A stretch of 64,000 nucleotides of DNA from Clavaria fumosa (GCA_951802425.1 OX637802.1:2666001-2730000), one strand, 5' to 3'; shown: positions 10,116 through 19,556, counted from the first letter of the stretch. The notes: generated by a model from the letters alone, not told the origin. Numbers and translations: made by a program.

Positions 10116-11107
10116 TGTCACATCTGTGCCACTCCCTTTGGGTCCAGACTGGAAACACCATCTCCAGTCCCGGACTTCCTATCTCCGGCTCCCAGACTTC
10201 CTGTCTCTGGCCCCCAACTTCCAATCTCTGGACCTGGATCTCTGAACTCCTGCTCTGGTGCCTCAGCATCTGAGGGTACCTGCCCCACATGTGGGGCAGG
10301 CACCAAACCCACCTTCGGGGATAGTTCCCCAAGTGGTGATCCTGATCTCCAATTCCCAAACCCAACTTCCTGGCTGTTGTGAACTGATGTCCATGGTTAC
10401 TCACCAGCAATGAACTCTGAGCATGGAAACCAAACAATCCACCCAGTTGCTTGGCAGCACAACTACCAACCTGATGGTAGTAATGTCTGACCCCGGGATC
10501 AGGAAACTGATCCCCGTTGCTGTTCTGTTGCTCTGTTGCAATTCCCATTGTCCTGTAGTAAGTCCTGCAGTGTATCTCCAGGACATTCTCTGTAGCTACC
10601 ATCAATACTCTGGGTTGCTGGAAATGCCTGAACTTGTAGTATATATACTCAATAACTTCGTAGAGTAGTCTGCAGTCTGGATACCACCCTCATACACTCT
10701 CGTATACCCCCATACAACCTCGTCCACCCCATACATCCATACCTCCATACCTCCGCACCCTGTACCTGTCCGACCCCCGTCCTTCTGTCCCACTCCCATC
10801 CTTTCCGCCTGCCACCTTGTAATTTGTATCATGTCTAATCTGACCCTTGACCTCTGACTCCTATGCGAGTTGTGCTAAGTCCGACTGACTCCTGACCAAC
10901 TCCTGACCAACTCCTGTCCAATCCCCGGAACCCATCCCCAAACAATGGAACTCATCTCCAAACCCCGGAACTCCTTATCAGTCCCCCTACCCAACTTCTG
11001 CTTCCACTCCTTTCATCACTTGTTAAACCCGAACTCCATCTGAACTCTGTTTCCACCCTCCCATCTGTCCCTTGTCTCAAATATGACAAAGTCCACCCCA
11101 GACATCC
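10116..11107. other. non-coding interior of split LTR-A or unidentified insertion
   Basis: No gene. Composition is C/T-rich on the + strand, with short direct repeats: CCTGACCAACTCCTGACC at about 10894-10915, ATACCTCCATACCTCC at 10740-10755, and several CCGGAAC words. A 183-codon open frame on the minus strand (10054-10605) has no recognisable domain and I do not accept it. Confidence 0.4.
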
Positions 11108-11541
11108 TGCCTGACTAGTGTTGCCGCAGCTTCAGCTTGAAGTCAGCTTCAAGCTGAAGCCCAGCTGGTCATAAGCCAAGCCGAGCCGATTGATCAGCTT
11201 GGCTTGACATCAGCTTCAGCTTCAGCTTGAGGCTTTCTCCAAGCTGCACAGCTGCTGCTCAAGCCGCGGCTCCCAAGACATCCATCAATGGGGCAAAGAA
11301 TTGTTTTTTTCCTCCTCCACTGCCCTCCACTGCCCTCCACTATGCTTATCTGGGTCTGCAACTGTTGTCTATCACCAGGCAGCTGCTTCTCTCTATTCTT
11401 GTATGCATGGTTAGAGACATTGATGTCTGTCAATCCTGCCCTGGAGGAAGATCTTCTTGGAGATATGTTACTGGATGACTTTGACACTGTGTTTGACAAG
11501 GTATTAGCCACCATTGCCCAGGATGATGATGATGAGATGTA

Positions 11542-13136
11542 CAGTGACTCACAAAACTGTTCGAATGTTTTGCACTTTTGAAATGATTCACTTATAACAC
11601 CCCAGGTAAAATGGCTAAAATCCTGAAGATATTTGTGGGGATAGCCATGCCTCTTGGCTACAACTTTGCTCTATGTTGTAAAGTACTATTTCCATTTTTG
11701 GTAATGTTATGACATCATTCTCTTTGTCATGTCATTCGAACAGTTTTGTTGCTGGCAATTTTATCAGTCAAATGTGTAAGTATTAGTGTTCAATATGGCC
11801 TCTTTTTGCCTTCAGCACACCCCCAATCCTTCTAGGCATGCTTTCAATCAATCCCTGACAAATAGAAGCAGGTATCTTGTTCCACTCCTCTTCCACCCTT
11901 CCCACAACTGTAACACTTCACTTGGTGCCCTTTCATACTCTCCAAGCCTCCTCTTAAGATGACTCCACAGATGCTCAATGGGATTGAGGTCTGGAGATTG
12001 AGTAGGTCGTATGAGGGCCTTAAAATCATAGTTCTTTAGCCAATCTTTGGCCTGGTGGCTCTGGTGCTTGAGGTCCTCATCATGTTACAACATGATGTCT
12101 TCAGGGATCTTGTCATAGTATTGGAGGCTGGCCTGAAGTTTGGCAGTGTAAAGGTGCTTATCCATCCTCCCATCAATCCTGCAGGCATATCCCACCCCCT
12201 CCAACATCATACATCCCCATACCATCACAGCACCACCTCCAAATGTTCTTGTTCCCTCCACCAACCTGTCACCACCCTATTTCACCCTGCTTCTGCCTCA
12301 CCCATTTCTTCCCATTGGATCCCAACCTATTGATCTTAGTCTCATCTGACCAGACAACCCTCTTCCAGTCCTCTACAGTCCAATCTTTATGTGCTATAGC
12401 AAAATCCATCCTCTCCTTCCTAGTCTACTACTAAGTAAGGGCAATCTCCCCTCAGCCACAGTGTTTAGACCTACAGTCCTTAGACACCTTCTAACAGTGT
12501 ATGCAGAAATAGGCTGGTTAGTAATACTACTAAGGGTCCTGGCAATCTGCACAGTATTTTCTGCCTTGCCAGAGCTGATCAAGCATATTGCAACATGATG
12601 AGGACCTCAAGCACCAGAGCCACCAGGCCAAAGATTGGCTAAAGAACTATGATTTTAAGGCCCTCATACGACCTACTCAATCTCCAGACCTCAATCCCAT
12701 TGAGCATCTGTGGAGTCATCTTAAGAGGAGGCTTGGAGAGTATGAAAGGGCACCAAGTGAAGTGTTACAGTTGTGGGAAGGGTGGAAGAGGAGTGGAACA
12801 AGATACCTGCTTCTATTTGTCAGGGATTGATTGAAAGCATGCCTAGAAGGATTGGGGGTGTGCTGAAGGCAAAAAGAGGCCATATTGAACACTAATACTT
12901 ACACATTTGACTGATAAAATTGCCAGCAACAAAACTGTTCGAATGACATGACAAAGAGAATGATGTCATAACATTACCAAAAATGGAAATAGTACTTTAC
13001 AACATAGAGCAAAGTTGTAGCCAAGAGGCATGGCTATCCCCACAAATATCTTCAGGATTTTAGCCATTTTACCTGGGGTGTTATAAGTGAATCATTTCAA
13101 AAGTGCAAAACATTCGAACAGTTTTGTGAGTCACTG
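11542..13136. mobile_element. fold-back Tc1/mariner element with two 545-bp inverted arms
   Basis: Ends are CAGTGACTCACAAAACTG and its inverted copy, flanked by TA at 11540-11541 and 13137-13138, as for Tc1/mariner. The arms 11542-12086 and 12592-13136 are each 545 bp and nearly identical complements, far longer than ordinary Tc1 ends, and include C-terminal transposase coding sequence. The 505-bp centre holds transposase sequence in one orientation only. Each arm also carries an inner inverted copy of the tip (CATTCGAACAGTTTTG near 11735-11750 and its mate). Thus the 5' half of a normal element seems replaced by an inverted copy of its 3' half. Confidence 0.9.
11845..12582 (-). pseudogene. 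Tc1-type transposase remnant
   Basis: Reading leftwards, 12582-12394 encodes a Tc3/Tc1 helix-turn-helix segment (LSSITNQPISAYTVRRCLR). WSDETKINR, the first catalytic Asp block, comes near 12345. The left arm then carries the second Asp block, and the final SPDLNPIEHLW block with the catalytic Glu. Frames are broken by several indels and stops. One is TAA replacing the CAA codon just before HDEDLKH at the arm boundary. An intact copy of the last segment (QHDEDLKHQS .. PIEHLWSHLKRRL) lies on the + strand in the right arm, 12588-12830. The N-terminal HTH is missing, so no active transposase is encoded. Confidence 0.8.
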
Positions 13137-13507
13137 TAGTTCTATAATGGTATTTTTGTAATTCTAGGCCAGTTCCCATTATTAGCTGGCTGCAAGCCAC
13201 AGCTAGCCAGCTGTAGCCACGGCTAGCCAGCTGTAGCCACAGCTACAGCTTGAGTCAGCTTCAAGCTGCAGCTGGAGCTGCAGCCACGGCTACAGCTTCA
13301 GCTTGGGCAAAACAAGGTCAGCTTGTGAAGCCGAAGCCGCAGCTCATTGAGCTGGCTTGGCGGCTAGCCGAGCTGTGGCAACACTATGCCTGACACTGAA
13401 CCCGATATCCTGAACTTCTGCAACTCCAAAATATGGGACACCCAGGACTCAGTAAGGGTGTCGTTTCAATACATTCACCAAAGTCCTGAAGTCCTATTCT
13501 AGACATC

Positions 13508-13798
13508 TATCAGACTGGGTCTCACACAACTTAAGCGTAAGGTCATGACGACAATACTAAGATAAGGGGAAAAGAGTACAAAAAAGGAAAAGCGAAAGTA
13601 CTTATAGCGAACGCTTCGGCACTTGCCGACTTTCCCACGCTCGGACCCTCGGATCACGTGATGCGCCCAGGCCCCAGGTCATGTGATCTTACATGATTAC
13701 ATAATCCAGCCCAGCCACAGGTCATGTGACCTTCCAACAACCCTCCCCAGTTTCTCCACAACTGCACTTTGGGATGGCTTACATAAGTGATCCTAACA
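13508..13798 (-). repeat. 3' LTR of the chromovirus
   Basis: Almost identical to 18787-19076. On the coding strand it begins TGTTAGGATC and ends CAGTCTGATA. It holds three TCAYGTGA motifs in U3 (13654-13661, 13679-13686, 13722-13729), a TATAAG box and, 43 nt further on, the self-priming sequence ATCTTAGTATT (13553-13563 on the + strand as its complement). Confidence 0.95.
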
Positions 13799-13809
13799 TC
13801 ACCCCCCTC

Positions 13810-15978
13810 TTAAGGCTGGGCGTCCCGACCAGCTAGCTTGGCCTTGTCGGGGTGAGCAAGGAAGAAGTCCCGGAGAAGCAGTGCCACATTGGTGAGGTTC
13901 CGTCGTGGCTCCCAAGTGTTCTCCTCTACAGGGTATCCCAACCACTTCACCAGGTATCTCACTCCACGCCCCACCTTCTTAACATCAAGGATCACCTCCA
14001 CATCATACTCCAGGTGGTCATCATCAATCGTAGGGGGCGGAGGGGGAGGCAGGTTCTGAGAAGGGAAGGAAGGGGGGTGGTATGGTGTCAACAGCAACTC
14101 ATTGAAGACCCGATGGATGCGCCAGGCCCGAGGGAGCTTGAGGCGATACCCAGCAGGTCCCACCTTCTCCTCAACTGCAAAGGGGCCTGCTCTCTTGTTG
14201 TCAAGCTTTTTACAGGGCCGGTCCATCTTCAAGTTTCTAGTATCCAGCCAGACCAGATCTCCCTCAGAGTACTCCCGACTTGGGCGTTTCCCCTTATCGT
14301 AGCTCTTCTTCATCACTGCCACTGCTTTTTCCATTGCCTCCTTGGCTGCTCTTTGGGACTCCGTGAGCTTAGCCATCCACTCGTCCGCTGCCGGGTTCAC
14401 CTCAGAAGGTGGCCAGAGCCCCCCATTCCATGGGTGTCGTCCATAATCGAGGAAGAAAGGTGTCTGTCCTGTCGCTGAGTGCTCACGATTATTAAGAGCA
14501 AACTCCGCAGTGGACAACCATTCAGCCCAGTCATCCTGGAGATGGTCCACGTAAGCCCAGAGATAGATCTCCATCTCCTGGTTCGCCCGTTCCGTCTGTC
14601 CATCAGTCTGCGGATGAAAGGCAGTACTTGGATTTGCTTTTACCCGGATCATGGAGTAGAACTCCTTCATGAAGCGGGACACGAACTGGGACCCCTGGTC
14701 ACTCACAACCTTGTGAGGGACTCCATGGTCACGAAACACTCGATCCCGGAGGAGACGCGCCGCTCCAAGTCCTGTGAGGTCGAGCCCGATTGCTTCGAGC
14801 AGTGTCCGTTTCGTGAATTTGTCGACAATAACAAGGATGGCATTATGTCCACGGGAGAGGGGGAGGGGACCGACTATGTCCCATGAGATCACCGACCAGG
14901 GACCATCGGGCACCAGATGGGGGTGCAGTGGGGCAGCACGCTTGGTACGGTCGGGCTTCGTCCGCTGGCATGTCTCACACCCCTGGGCATACCGATCCGC
15001 ATCTTTTACCATGTCCGGCCACCAATAACCCTTCACTAGTGCTGCTCTCAACTTCCGGGGCCCAGGGTGTCCAGCAGCGGGGAGGTCATGCTCAAACTCG
15101 AGAACGGCCTCACGAGCTCCTAGGGGGACCCAAGTGACTATCCCCTTTCGCCAGAGTCCAGCACGATCTTGTGTCCACTCATCATCAAGCTCCTCCGGCT
15201 TCTGTATGTGTACCACGCTATTTTTCTGGAGTAGTGTCTCCATTTCCGATGTGAATGACACACGGACTTCTGTTTCCGGGAAAACCTGCACTGGTGCATC
15301 CTCCTCCACCATCTCTCCATAGTCCGGTCTCCGGGAGAGTGCATCTGCCTTTGTATTCGACTTGCCAGTGTGATACTTTATCTCAAAGTCAAAGCACTGG
15401 AGCTCTCCAACCCAACGAACCTGCCTCGGCTTCAACTTCTGGGGCTTCCGGAAGTACTGGAGGTTTGCATGGTCCGTCCAGATCTCGATCGTCTCCTCTG
15501 CTCCAATGAGGTATGCTCGCCACTCGCGAAGTGCCCGAATCACAGCCAAGAACTCCTTGTCGTACACATCGTAGTTCTTCTCAGCTGCAGTGAGGGCCTT
15601 GGAGATATAGTCAACAACTCTCCAGGTTCCATCCGCCTGCTGCTGCGAGAGCACTCCACCAGTTGCCAAGTTGCTTGCATCTGTCTCTACCTTCCATCTC
15701 CCTTTGTCCTGAGGCAGAGCCAAGACTGGGGCCGATACAAGTGCCTGGCGGAGATCTCGGAAGGCTGCTTCCTCCTCCTCCTCCCATTTCCACGGAACAT
15801 TCCCAGTCAGCCGGAAGAGTGGCTTTGCCCAGGCAGAAAGATTCGGGATGTGCTGGCGGAGGTAGTTCAGCATCCCATTGAACCTCTGGACATCCTTCAC
15901 ATTCTTAGGACGTGGCCAATCTCGGACTGCCGCACCCTTGGCCGGATCATGCTCTAGTCTGTTGTGGGAGATCTTCAT
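13810..15978 (-). CDS. chromovirus pol, C-terminal part: RT end, RNase H, integrase, chromodomain
   Basis: 722 codons. It starts within the RT thumb/connection (MKISHNRLEHDPAKG). The RNase H follows (WKVETDASNLATGG, WTDHANLQY). The integrase HHCC zinc finger comes next (HDLPAAGHPGPRK .. GCETCQRTK), then a DDE core with SWDIVGPLP, SDQGSQFVS and TDGQTERANQEM. After a GPF motif (NKRAGPFAVEEK) a complete chromodomain closes the protein (EVILDVKKVG .. YLVKWLGYPVEENTWEP). Chromodomains at the integrase C-terminus define chromoviruses and direct insertion to particular chromatin. It is separated from the upstream frame by an 11-nt tandem duplication near 16010-16031. Confidence 0.92.
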   Translation of the reverse strand: MKISHNRLEHDPAKGAAVRDWPRPKNVKDVQRFNGMLNYLRQHIPNLSAWAKPLFRLTGNVPWKWEEEEEAAFRDLRQALVSAPVLALPQDKGRWKVETDASNLATGGVLSQQQADGTWRVVDYISKALTAAEKNYDVYDKEFLAVIRALREWRAYLIGAEETIEIWTDHANLQYFRKPQKLKPRQVRWVGELQCFDFEIKYHTGKSNTKADALSRRPDYGEMVEEDAPVQVFPETEVRVSFTSEMETLLQKNSVVHIQKPEELDDEWTQDRAGLWRKGIVTWVPLGAREAVLEFEHDLPAAGHPGPRKLRAALVKGYWWPDMVKDADRYAQGCETCQRTKPDRTKRAAPLHPHLVPDGPWSVISWDIVGPLPLSRGHNAILVIVDKFTKRTLLEAIGLDLTGLGAARLLRDRVFRDHGVPHKVVSDQGSQFVSRFMKEFYSMIRVKANPSTAFHPQTDGQTERANQEMEIYLWAYVDHLQDDWAEWLSTAEFALNNREHSATGQTPFFLDYGRHPWNGGLWPPSEVNPAADEWMAKLTESQRAAKEAMEKAVAVMKKSYDKGKRPSREYSEGDLVWLDTRNLKMDRPCKKLDNKRAGPFAVEEKVGPAGYRLKLPRAWRIHRVFNELLLTPYHPPSFPSQNLPPPPPPTIDDDHLEYDVEVILDVKKVGRGVRYLVKWLGYPVEENTWEPRRNLTNVALLLRDFFLAHPDKAKLAGRDAQP

Positions 15979-17771
15979 CCCCAGGAAGATGATCTCACTC
16001 TTCTCAAACTCGCATTTACTGAGTATTTACTGAGTTTGAGACACAACCCATTCTCTCCAAACTTCCTCAAGACCCGATCCATCCAGTACCAGTGTGTAGC
16101 CAAGTCCTCTGCAAACACAATGACATCATCCACATAGGCCCTCACATGTCCTCCTGCAATCTCCTCCCTCAACACATGATTCATGAAGCGTTGGAAGGTG
16201 GCAGGGGCATTCTGCAGTCCAAACCACATGACAGCTGGTTCGAAGAGTCCACGGGGTGTCAGGAAGGCGCAGCGGTGCTGGTGCTCGGGCCAGACCTGCA
16301 TAGATGGGAAACCTCCTTTTGCATCAATCTTAGAGTAGATCGACGCTCCTTTAAGCACATCCACTGTGTCTCGGATGCGGGGAAGGGGGTACTTGTCCTT
16401 GATCAGGTGTGCATTCAGCCTTGAGTAGTCGATGATTGGCCGCAGTTTGTCCTTCTCATGTTTGAAGAAGAAGGGGCTGGCATACGGGGATTTTGAGGGC
16501 TGGATTCGTCCAGAAGCAAGCTGCTCATCCACCCAACGGTTCATCTCCACCATCTCCTGCCGTGTCAAAGAATACAGCTTGGAGGAGAGGTGCTCAGGGT
16601 CCTTTTTGAATTCGATCTTAATATCAAAGTCTGGTCGGGAGCGGGGAAGTTCATCCCACTTCGCTTCACTAAACACCAAAGGGTAGCGGCTGGGCCAATC
16701 GGGGGTAGGGCCAGAGTTGGGAAAACGGGTGTCCAGAATACTTGTGGATGCGAGGGTACTCGTTTTCAGGGGTGCAGGGGCTCGAGGGGATGGGGAACAC
16801 TGTGGGGGGCAGCGGGTAAGGCTCAGCTCTGCCTTCTGCCAGTCAATATCCGGGTTGTGCCGCTTGAGCCAGTCATGCCCAAGGATGACCTTGTGGGACT
16901 GGGTCTTTCCCAGCAGAAAGTGGATCCGCTCCTGGTGGTCACCAACTCTCACCAGCACCTCTATCCCATACCGGACCTTTCCATTCCTGTTCTGTGTCCC
17001 ATCCACATTATACATGGTGATTGGGTTCAGCAGGAGAGATGGCTCCAGTCCCACTCCTTTCGCCCACTCCAAATCCATGAAGCAGTTGGTGCACCCTGAG
17101 TCGACAAGGGCCTTCATTGTAGTCCCTTTGCCAGTGCTGAAAGCCTCCAAGTGCACCTGGATGGCTAGCTCTCGTGGCACATGTTTCCGCACTTCTGGCC
17201 GCACTCTGGTTAGGCGCTCTGCCAGTCTCACTTCCTCCTTCACCTCAGCCCCAATTCGGGTATGTCTCCACTGCAAGATAGTATATCGGGGTATACTTGC
17301 AGCAGGCACAGGGACGGAAAGGGGGCTGGCACACTTCTTCTCCCCAGTGGGAGTCCTCCTCTCTCTCTCACACAGCTCTATGCAGGCTCGGAGCCGTGCA
17401 ATCTCTTTCTCATATCCCTCCACCATTTGGGGGGCACATGGTGCTGCCCGGGTTTGGGCCCTTGGGACCTGCGGACACGTATCAGGCAGGGGGCAGAAAC
17501 GGACAGCATGGCCAGTCTGGTGGCATCGGAAACAACATCTCTCATCAGCAGGGGCCCATCCTCGGGCCATGGCCACATCTGGAGTACACAGCAGAGGGGT
17601 CACAAGAGGTCGCGAAACGGTCACGGCAGGTCGCAGTAGGGTCGTGGTGGGTCGCGCGGGGGTCACAGTGGGTCGCGGTGTCCGTTCCGTGAGTATCCCA
17701 TCCAGTCGCCTTTGCTGGGCATCAAGCCACCTTCCATTCTCCATATGTCTCTGGCATTGGGGAGACACCAT
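15975..17771 (-). CDS. chromovirus gag end, protease and reverse transcriptase (frame-shifted piece)
   Basis: 598 codons. The zinc knuckle CFRCHQTGHAVRFC (CX2CX4HX4C) is near the start, then an aspartic protease site VDSGCTNCF and RT blocks with YPLPRIRDTVD, GLQNAPATFQRFM and YVDDVIVFAED. The frame ends where ACTCAGTAAAT is tandemly repeated (about 16010-16031). At its start it is out of frame with gag because about 11 nt are missing near 17725-17735 compared with the relic at 21640-21670. The first and last frames are equal, so the two 11-nt changes compensate outside this piece only. Confidence 0.9.
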   Translation of the reverse strand: MVSPQCQRHMENGRWLDAQQRRLDGILTERTPRPTVTPARPTTTLLRPAVTVSRPLVTPLLCTPDVAMARGWAPADERCCFRCHQTGHAVRFCPLPDTCPQVPRAQTRAAPCAPQMVEGYEKEIARLRACIELCERERRTPTGEKKCASPLSVPVPAASIPRYTILQWRHTRIGAEVKEEVRLAERLTRVRPEVRKHVPRELAIQVHLEAFSTGKGTTMKALVDSGCTNCFMDLEWAKGVGLEPSLLLNPITMYNVDGTQNRNGKVRYGIEVLVRVGDHQERIHFLLGKTQSHKVILGHDWLKRHNPDIDWQKAELSLTRCPPQCSPSPRAPAPLKTSTLASTSILDTRFPNSGPTPDWPSRYPLVFSEAKWDELPRSRPDFDIKIEFKKDPEHLSSKLYSLTRQEMVEMNRWVDEQLASGRIQPSKSPYASPFFFKHEKDKLRPIIDYSRLNAHLIKDKYPLPRIRDTVDVLKGASIYSKIDAKGGFPSMQVWPEHQHRCAFLTPRGLFEPAVMWFGLQNAPATFQRFMNHVLREEIAGGHVRAYVDDVIVFAEDLATHWYWMDRVLRKFGENGLCLKLSKYSVNASLRRVRSSSWG

Positions 17772-18258
17772 AGATTCTCTCCACCAACCTCCTACTCAGG
17801 TTCAACTCCAGCCAATGGACTAGGATTCCTGAGTCCTTCTCTGCACTCAACTTCGCCCGTTGGAACAGCGTCTCGAATTTCGCGAAGAACTCTGGTGCTG
17901 TCATGGCACCCTGTTTCAGCCCTGCAATATCGGCAAGGGCAGTCACACGGTCATTCGGGTCATCGAATGCGCGCTTCATCTCCTCCACAAACTCTGCCCA
18001 GGTTCCGGCCTCGCCACTACCCAGGATCTCTTCTGCCTTCATATTCGCCCATTCTGCAGCGAATCCATCTCCAACAATTTTGCTCAGAGCAAAGAGGACC
18101 TTCACCAGGTCCACAGCATAGGTAGTCGGGTTCGCCATAAACAGGAGGCGAAGGGATCGGAGGAACATATGGAAGTTCCTTTTCTGCCCATCAAAGGGGG
18201 CAACGGCTAGGTCCAGCATTCTATAGCACTGTAAAATAAAATTCCGGGCCTTCGGCAC
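17722..18258 (-). CDS. chromovirus gag, N-terminal part
   Basis: 178 codons; the likely start is the internal Met at 18217-18219 (MLDLAVAPFDG). It contains the retrotrans_gag-type core FAAEWANMKAEEIL and GTWAEFVEEMKRAFDD, with FFAKFETLFQRAK. The same protein is encoded, with many changes, by the relic at 21178-21780, where the frame runs on past the point at which this copy breaks (after ETYGEWK). This copy therefore carries a frame-breaking deletion. Confidence 0.88.
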   Translation of the reverse strand: MPKARNFILQCYRMLDLAVAPFDGQKRNFHMFLRSLRLLFMANPTTYAVDLVKVLFALSKIVGDGFAAEWANMKAEEILGSGEAGTWAEFVEEMKRAFDDPNDRVTALADIAGLKQGAMTAPEFFAKFETLFQRAKLSAEKDSGILVHWLELNLSRRLVERIYGVSPMPETYGEWKVA

Positions 18259-18774
18259 TCAGGATTTCTTCAATCTCTTAACAGTCCTGTCCTCTCAGGC
18301 TGCTCTTCTAGGTACTTATGTACCTATAGAACTCTTATTCTATGAATCTTTTGTTAACGTGGGGCACGAATGGTATCCCAGGTGGTCACTCCACAACTCC
18401 TAATGAGTTGCCCATGTGCCCTTCTGACAATGGTCACAGAGCAAGGGCTCTGTCCACTGGACCAGGAAACTACAGAAGACTATGTAGGGGCTTTCCTTGC
18501 CCTGTACACTAAGCGATTCACTGGTACGTAGCTGTAAAATAGAGATCCAGGCCTTTTGCACTCGGTATCACTTGGGGAGGGTCACAGTTGACTTCCTCTG
18601 GGTCTGGTCATGTGTATGTACACACAGTAAAAATTTCACGCAGTTCTGTTACACACTGCGGGCAGGGTAAAGAAGAAGAGGATGATAGGGGCTGAGCTGT
18701 GACAACGTGTCACAGTTTGAGATTAAGGGTCCAGGCTAGCCGGGTTAGGACACGGGGCTAGGGCGGACGGGCGG

Positions 18775-18785
18775 ATCTTAGTATT
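18775..18785 (-). promoter_or_regulatory. primer binding site of the chromovirus (self-priming type)
   Basis: On the coding strand the LTR ends CTGATA, then one base, then AATACTAAGAT. This 11-mer is the exact complement of ATCTTAGTATT inside the LTR (18832-18842), 43 nt downstream of the TATAAG box, where transcription is expected to start. Pairing of the first 11 nt of the mRNA with the PBS is the mechanism described for Tf1 of S. pombe. No tRNA 3' end match is evident. Confidence 0.8.
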
Positions 18786-18786
18786 A

Positions 18787-19076
18787 TATCAGACTGGGTC
18801 TCACACAACTTAAGCGTAAGGTCATGACGACAATACTAAGATAAGGGGAAAAGAGTACAAAAAAGGAAAAGCGAAAGTACTTATAGCGAACGCTTCGGCA
18901 CTTGCCGACTTTCCCACGCTCGGACCCTCGGATCATGTGATGCGCCCAGGCCCAGGTCATGTGATCTTACATGATTACATAATCCGGCCCAGCCACAGGT
19001 CATGTGACCTTCCAACAACCCTCCCCAGTTTCTCCACAACTGCACTTTGGGATGGCTTACATAAGTGATCCTAACA
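18787..19076 (-). repeat. 5' LTR of the chromovirus
   Basis: Mate of 13508-13798. The visible differences are CATGTG for CACGTG, one C fewer in a C-run and G for A in CCGGCCC. It drives the element on the minus strand, with a TATAAG box at 18880-18885 (as complement). Confidence 0.95.
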
Positions 19077-19081
19077 ACATC

Positions 19082-19556
19082 CCGGACATCCTGGACCTGA
19101 ACTCCGAACTCTGACCAGACTTCACCCTGACCCTCTGAGCAACAGTGGGAAGTCCCAGGGCTCTTGCTATAAGTACTTGGCTTTTTCCTATTTTGTACTC
19201 TTTTCCCCTTATGTTAGTATTGTCATCATGACCTTACATTTAAGTTGTGTGAGACCCAGTCTGATATAATATTAACATCTGCCCATCTGCCCTAGCCCCA
19301 TGTCCTAACCTGGCTAGCCTGGACCCTTAATTTCAAACTGTGACACATTGTCACAGCTCAGCCCCTATCATCCTCTTCTCCTTTCCCTTGCCTGTGGTGT
19401 GTAACAGAACCATGTGTAATTTTTACTGTGTGTAGATATGCATGACCAAACCTGGAGGATGACTGTGACCCTCTCTGAGTGATACTGAGTGCCCAAGGCC
19501 CAGAACCTTATTTTACAGTGCCATAAAATGATGCTGGACCTAGCTGTTGCCCCCTT
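19082..19556 (+). mobile_element. old LTR-retroelement copy: LTR-A 3' part, PBS, leader and gag start
   Basis: On the + strand this matches the chromovirus from the TATA box onward. It has TATAAG 19168-19173, ATGTTAGTATT 19211-19221, LTR end CTGATA at 19266, PBS AATATTAACAT 19268-19278, a leader with CTAGCCTGGACCC, then ACCTAGCTGTTGCCCC as in gag. It is interrupted at about 19557 by the second LTR element and resumes at 21174. CpG dinucleotides are heavily depleted relative to the intact copy. Confidence 0.82.

Larger units (their letters stand above)
11116..13386. mobile_element. hAT-like non-autonomous element with 8-bp target duplication
   Basis: Termini are TAGTGTTGCCGCAGCT and, inverted, AGCTGTGGCAACACTA. 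These imperfect terminal repeats start TAGTG, as in hAT elements. The 8-bp duplication TGCCTGAC flanks it at 11108-11115 and 13387-13394. The subterminal regions are packed with AGCTT/AAGCT and AGCTGTAGCC words, as is common for hAT transposase binding. A fold-back Tc1 element (11542-13136) has inserted inside; without it the hAT-like element is about 675 bp. A short acidic open frame (about 11400-11560) could be a transposase remnant, but I cannot confirm that. Confidence 0.8.
13508..19076 (-). mobile_element. full-length Ty3/Gypsy chromovirus, Tf1/sushi type
   Basis: A 5569-bp element on the minus strand with LTRs 13508-13798 and 18787-19076 (291 and 290 bp, about three differences) and a perfect 5-bp target duplication ACATC at 13503-13507 and 19077-19081. 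Order is gag, protease, RT, RNase H, integrase, chromodomain. The purine tract AGAGGGGGGTGA abuts the 3' LTR (13799-13811 read on the minus strand). The near-identical LTRs point to a recent insertion, yet gag-pol carries two 11-nt frame-breaking changes. The PBS is complementary to the LTR itself and not to an obvious tRNA, as in Tf1. Confidence 0.95.

Noticed and set aside
10054..10605. 183-codon open frame on the minus strand
   Set aside because: It overlaps LTR sequence, has no recognisable domain and an unnatural composition.
11116..13386. Outer element first read as Tc1/mariner because TA flanks GTGTTGCC
   Set aside because: Including TA in the termini gives an exact 8-bp duplication TGCCTGAC and a TAGTG start, which fits hAT better.
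13503..13507. Considered the chromovirus LTR as ending with canonical CA
   Set aside because: The shared LTR sequence and the perfect ACATC duplication place the end at TATC/GATA, so the termini are TG..TA, not TG..CA.
16717..17823. 368-codon plus-strand open frame
   Set aside because: Antisense shadow of the chromovirus gag/protease/RT coding strand.
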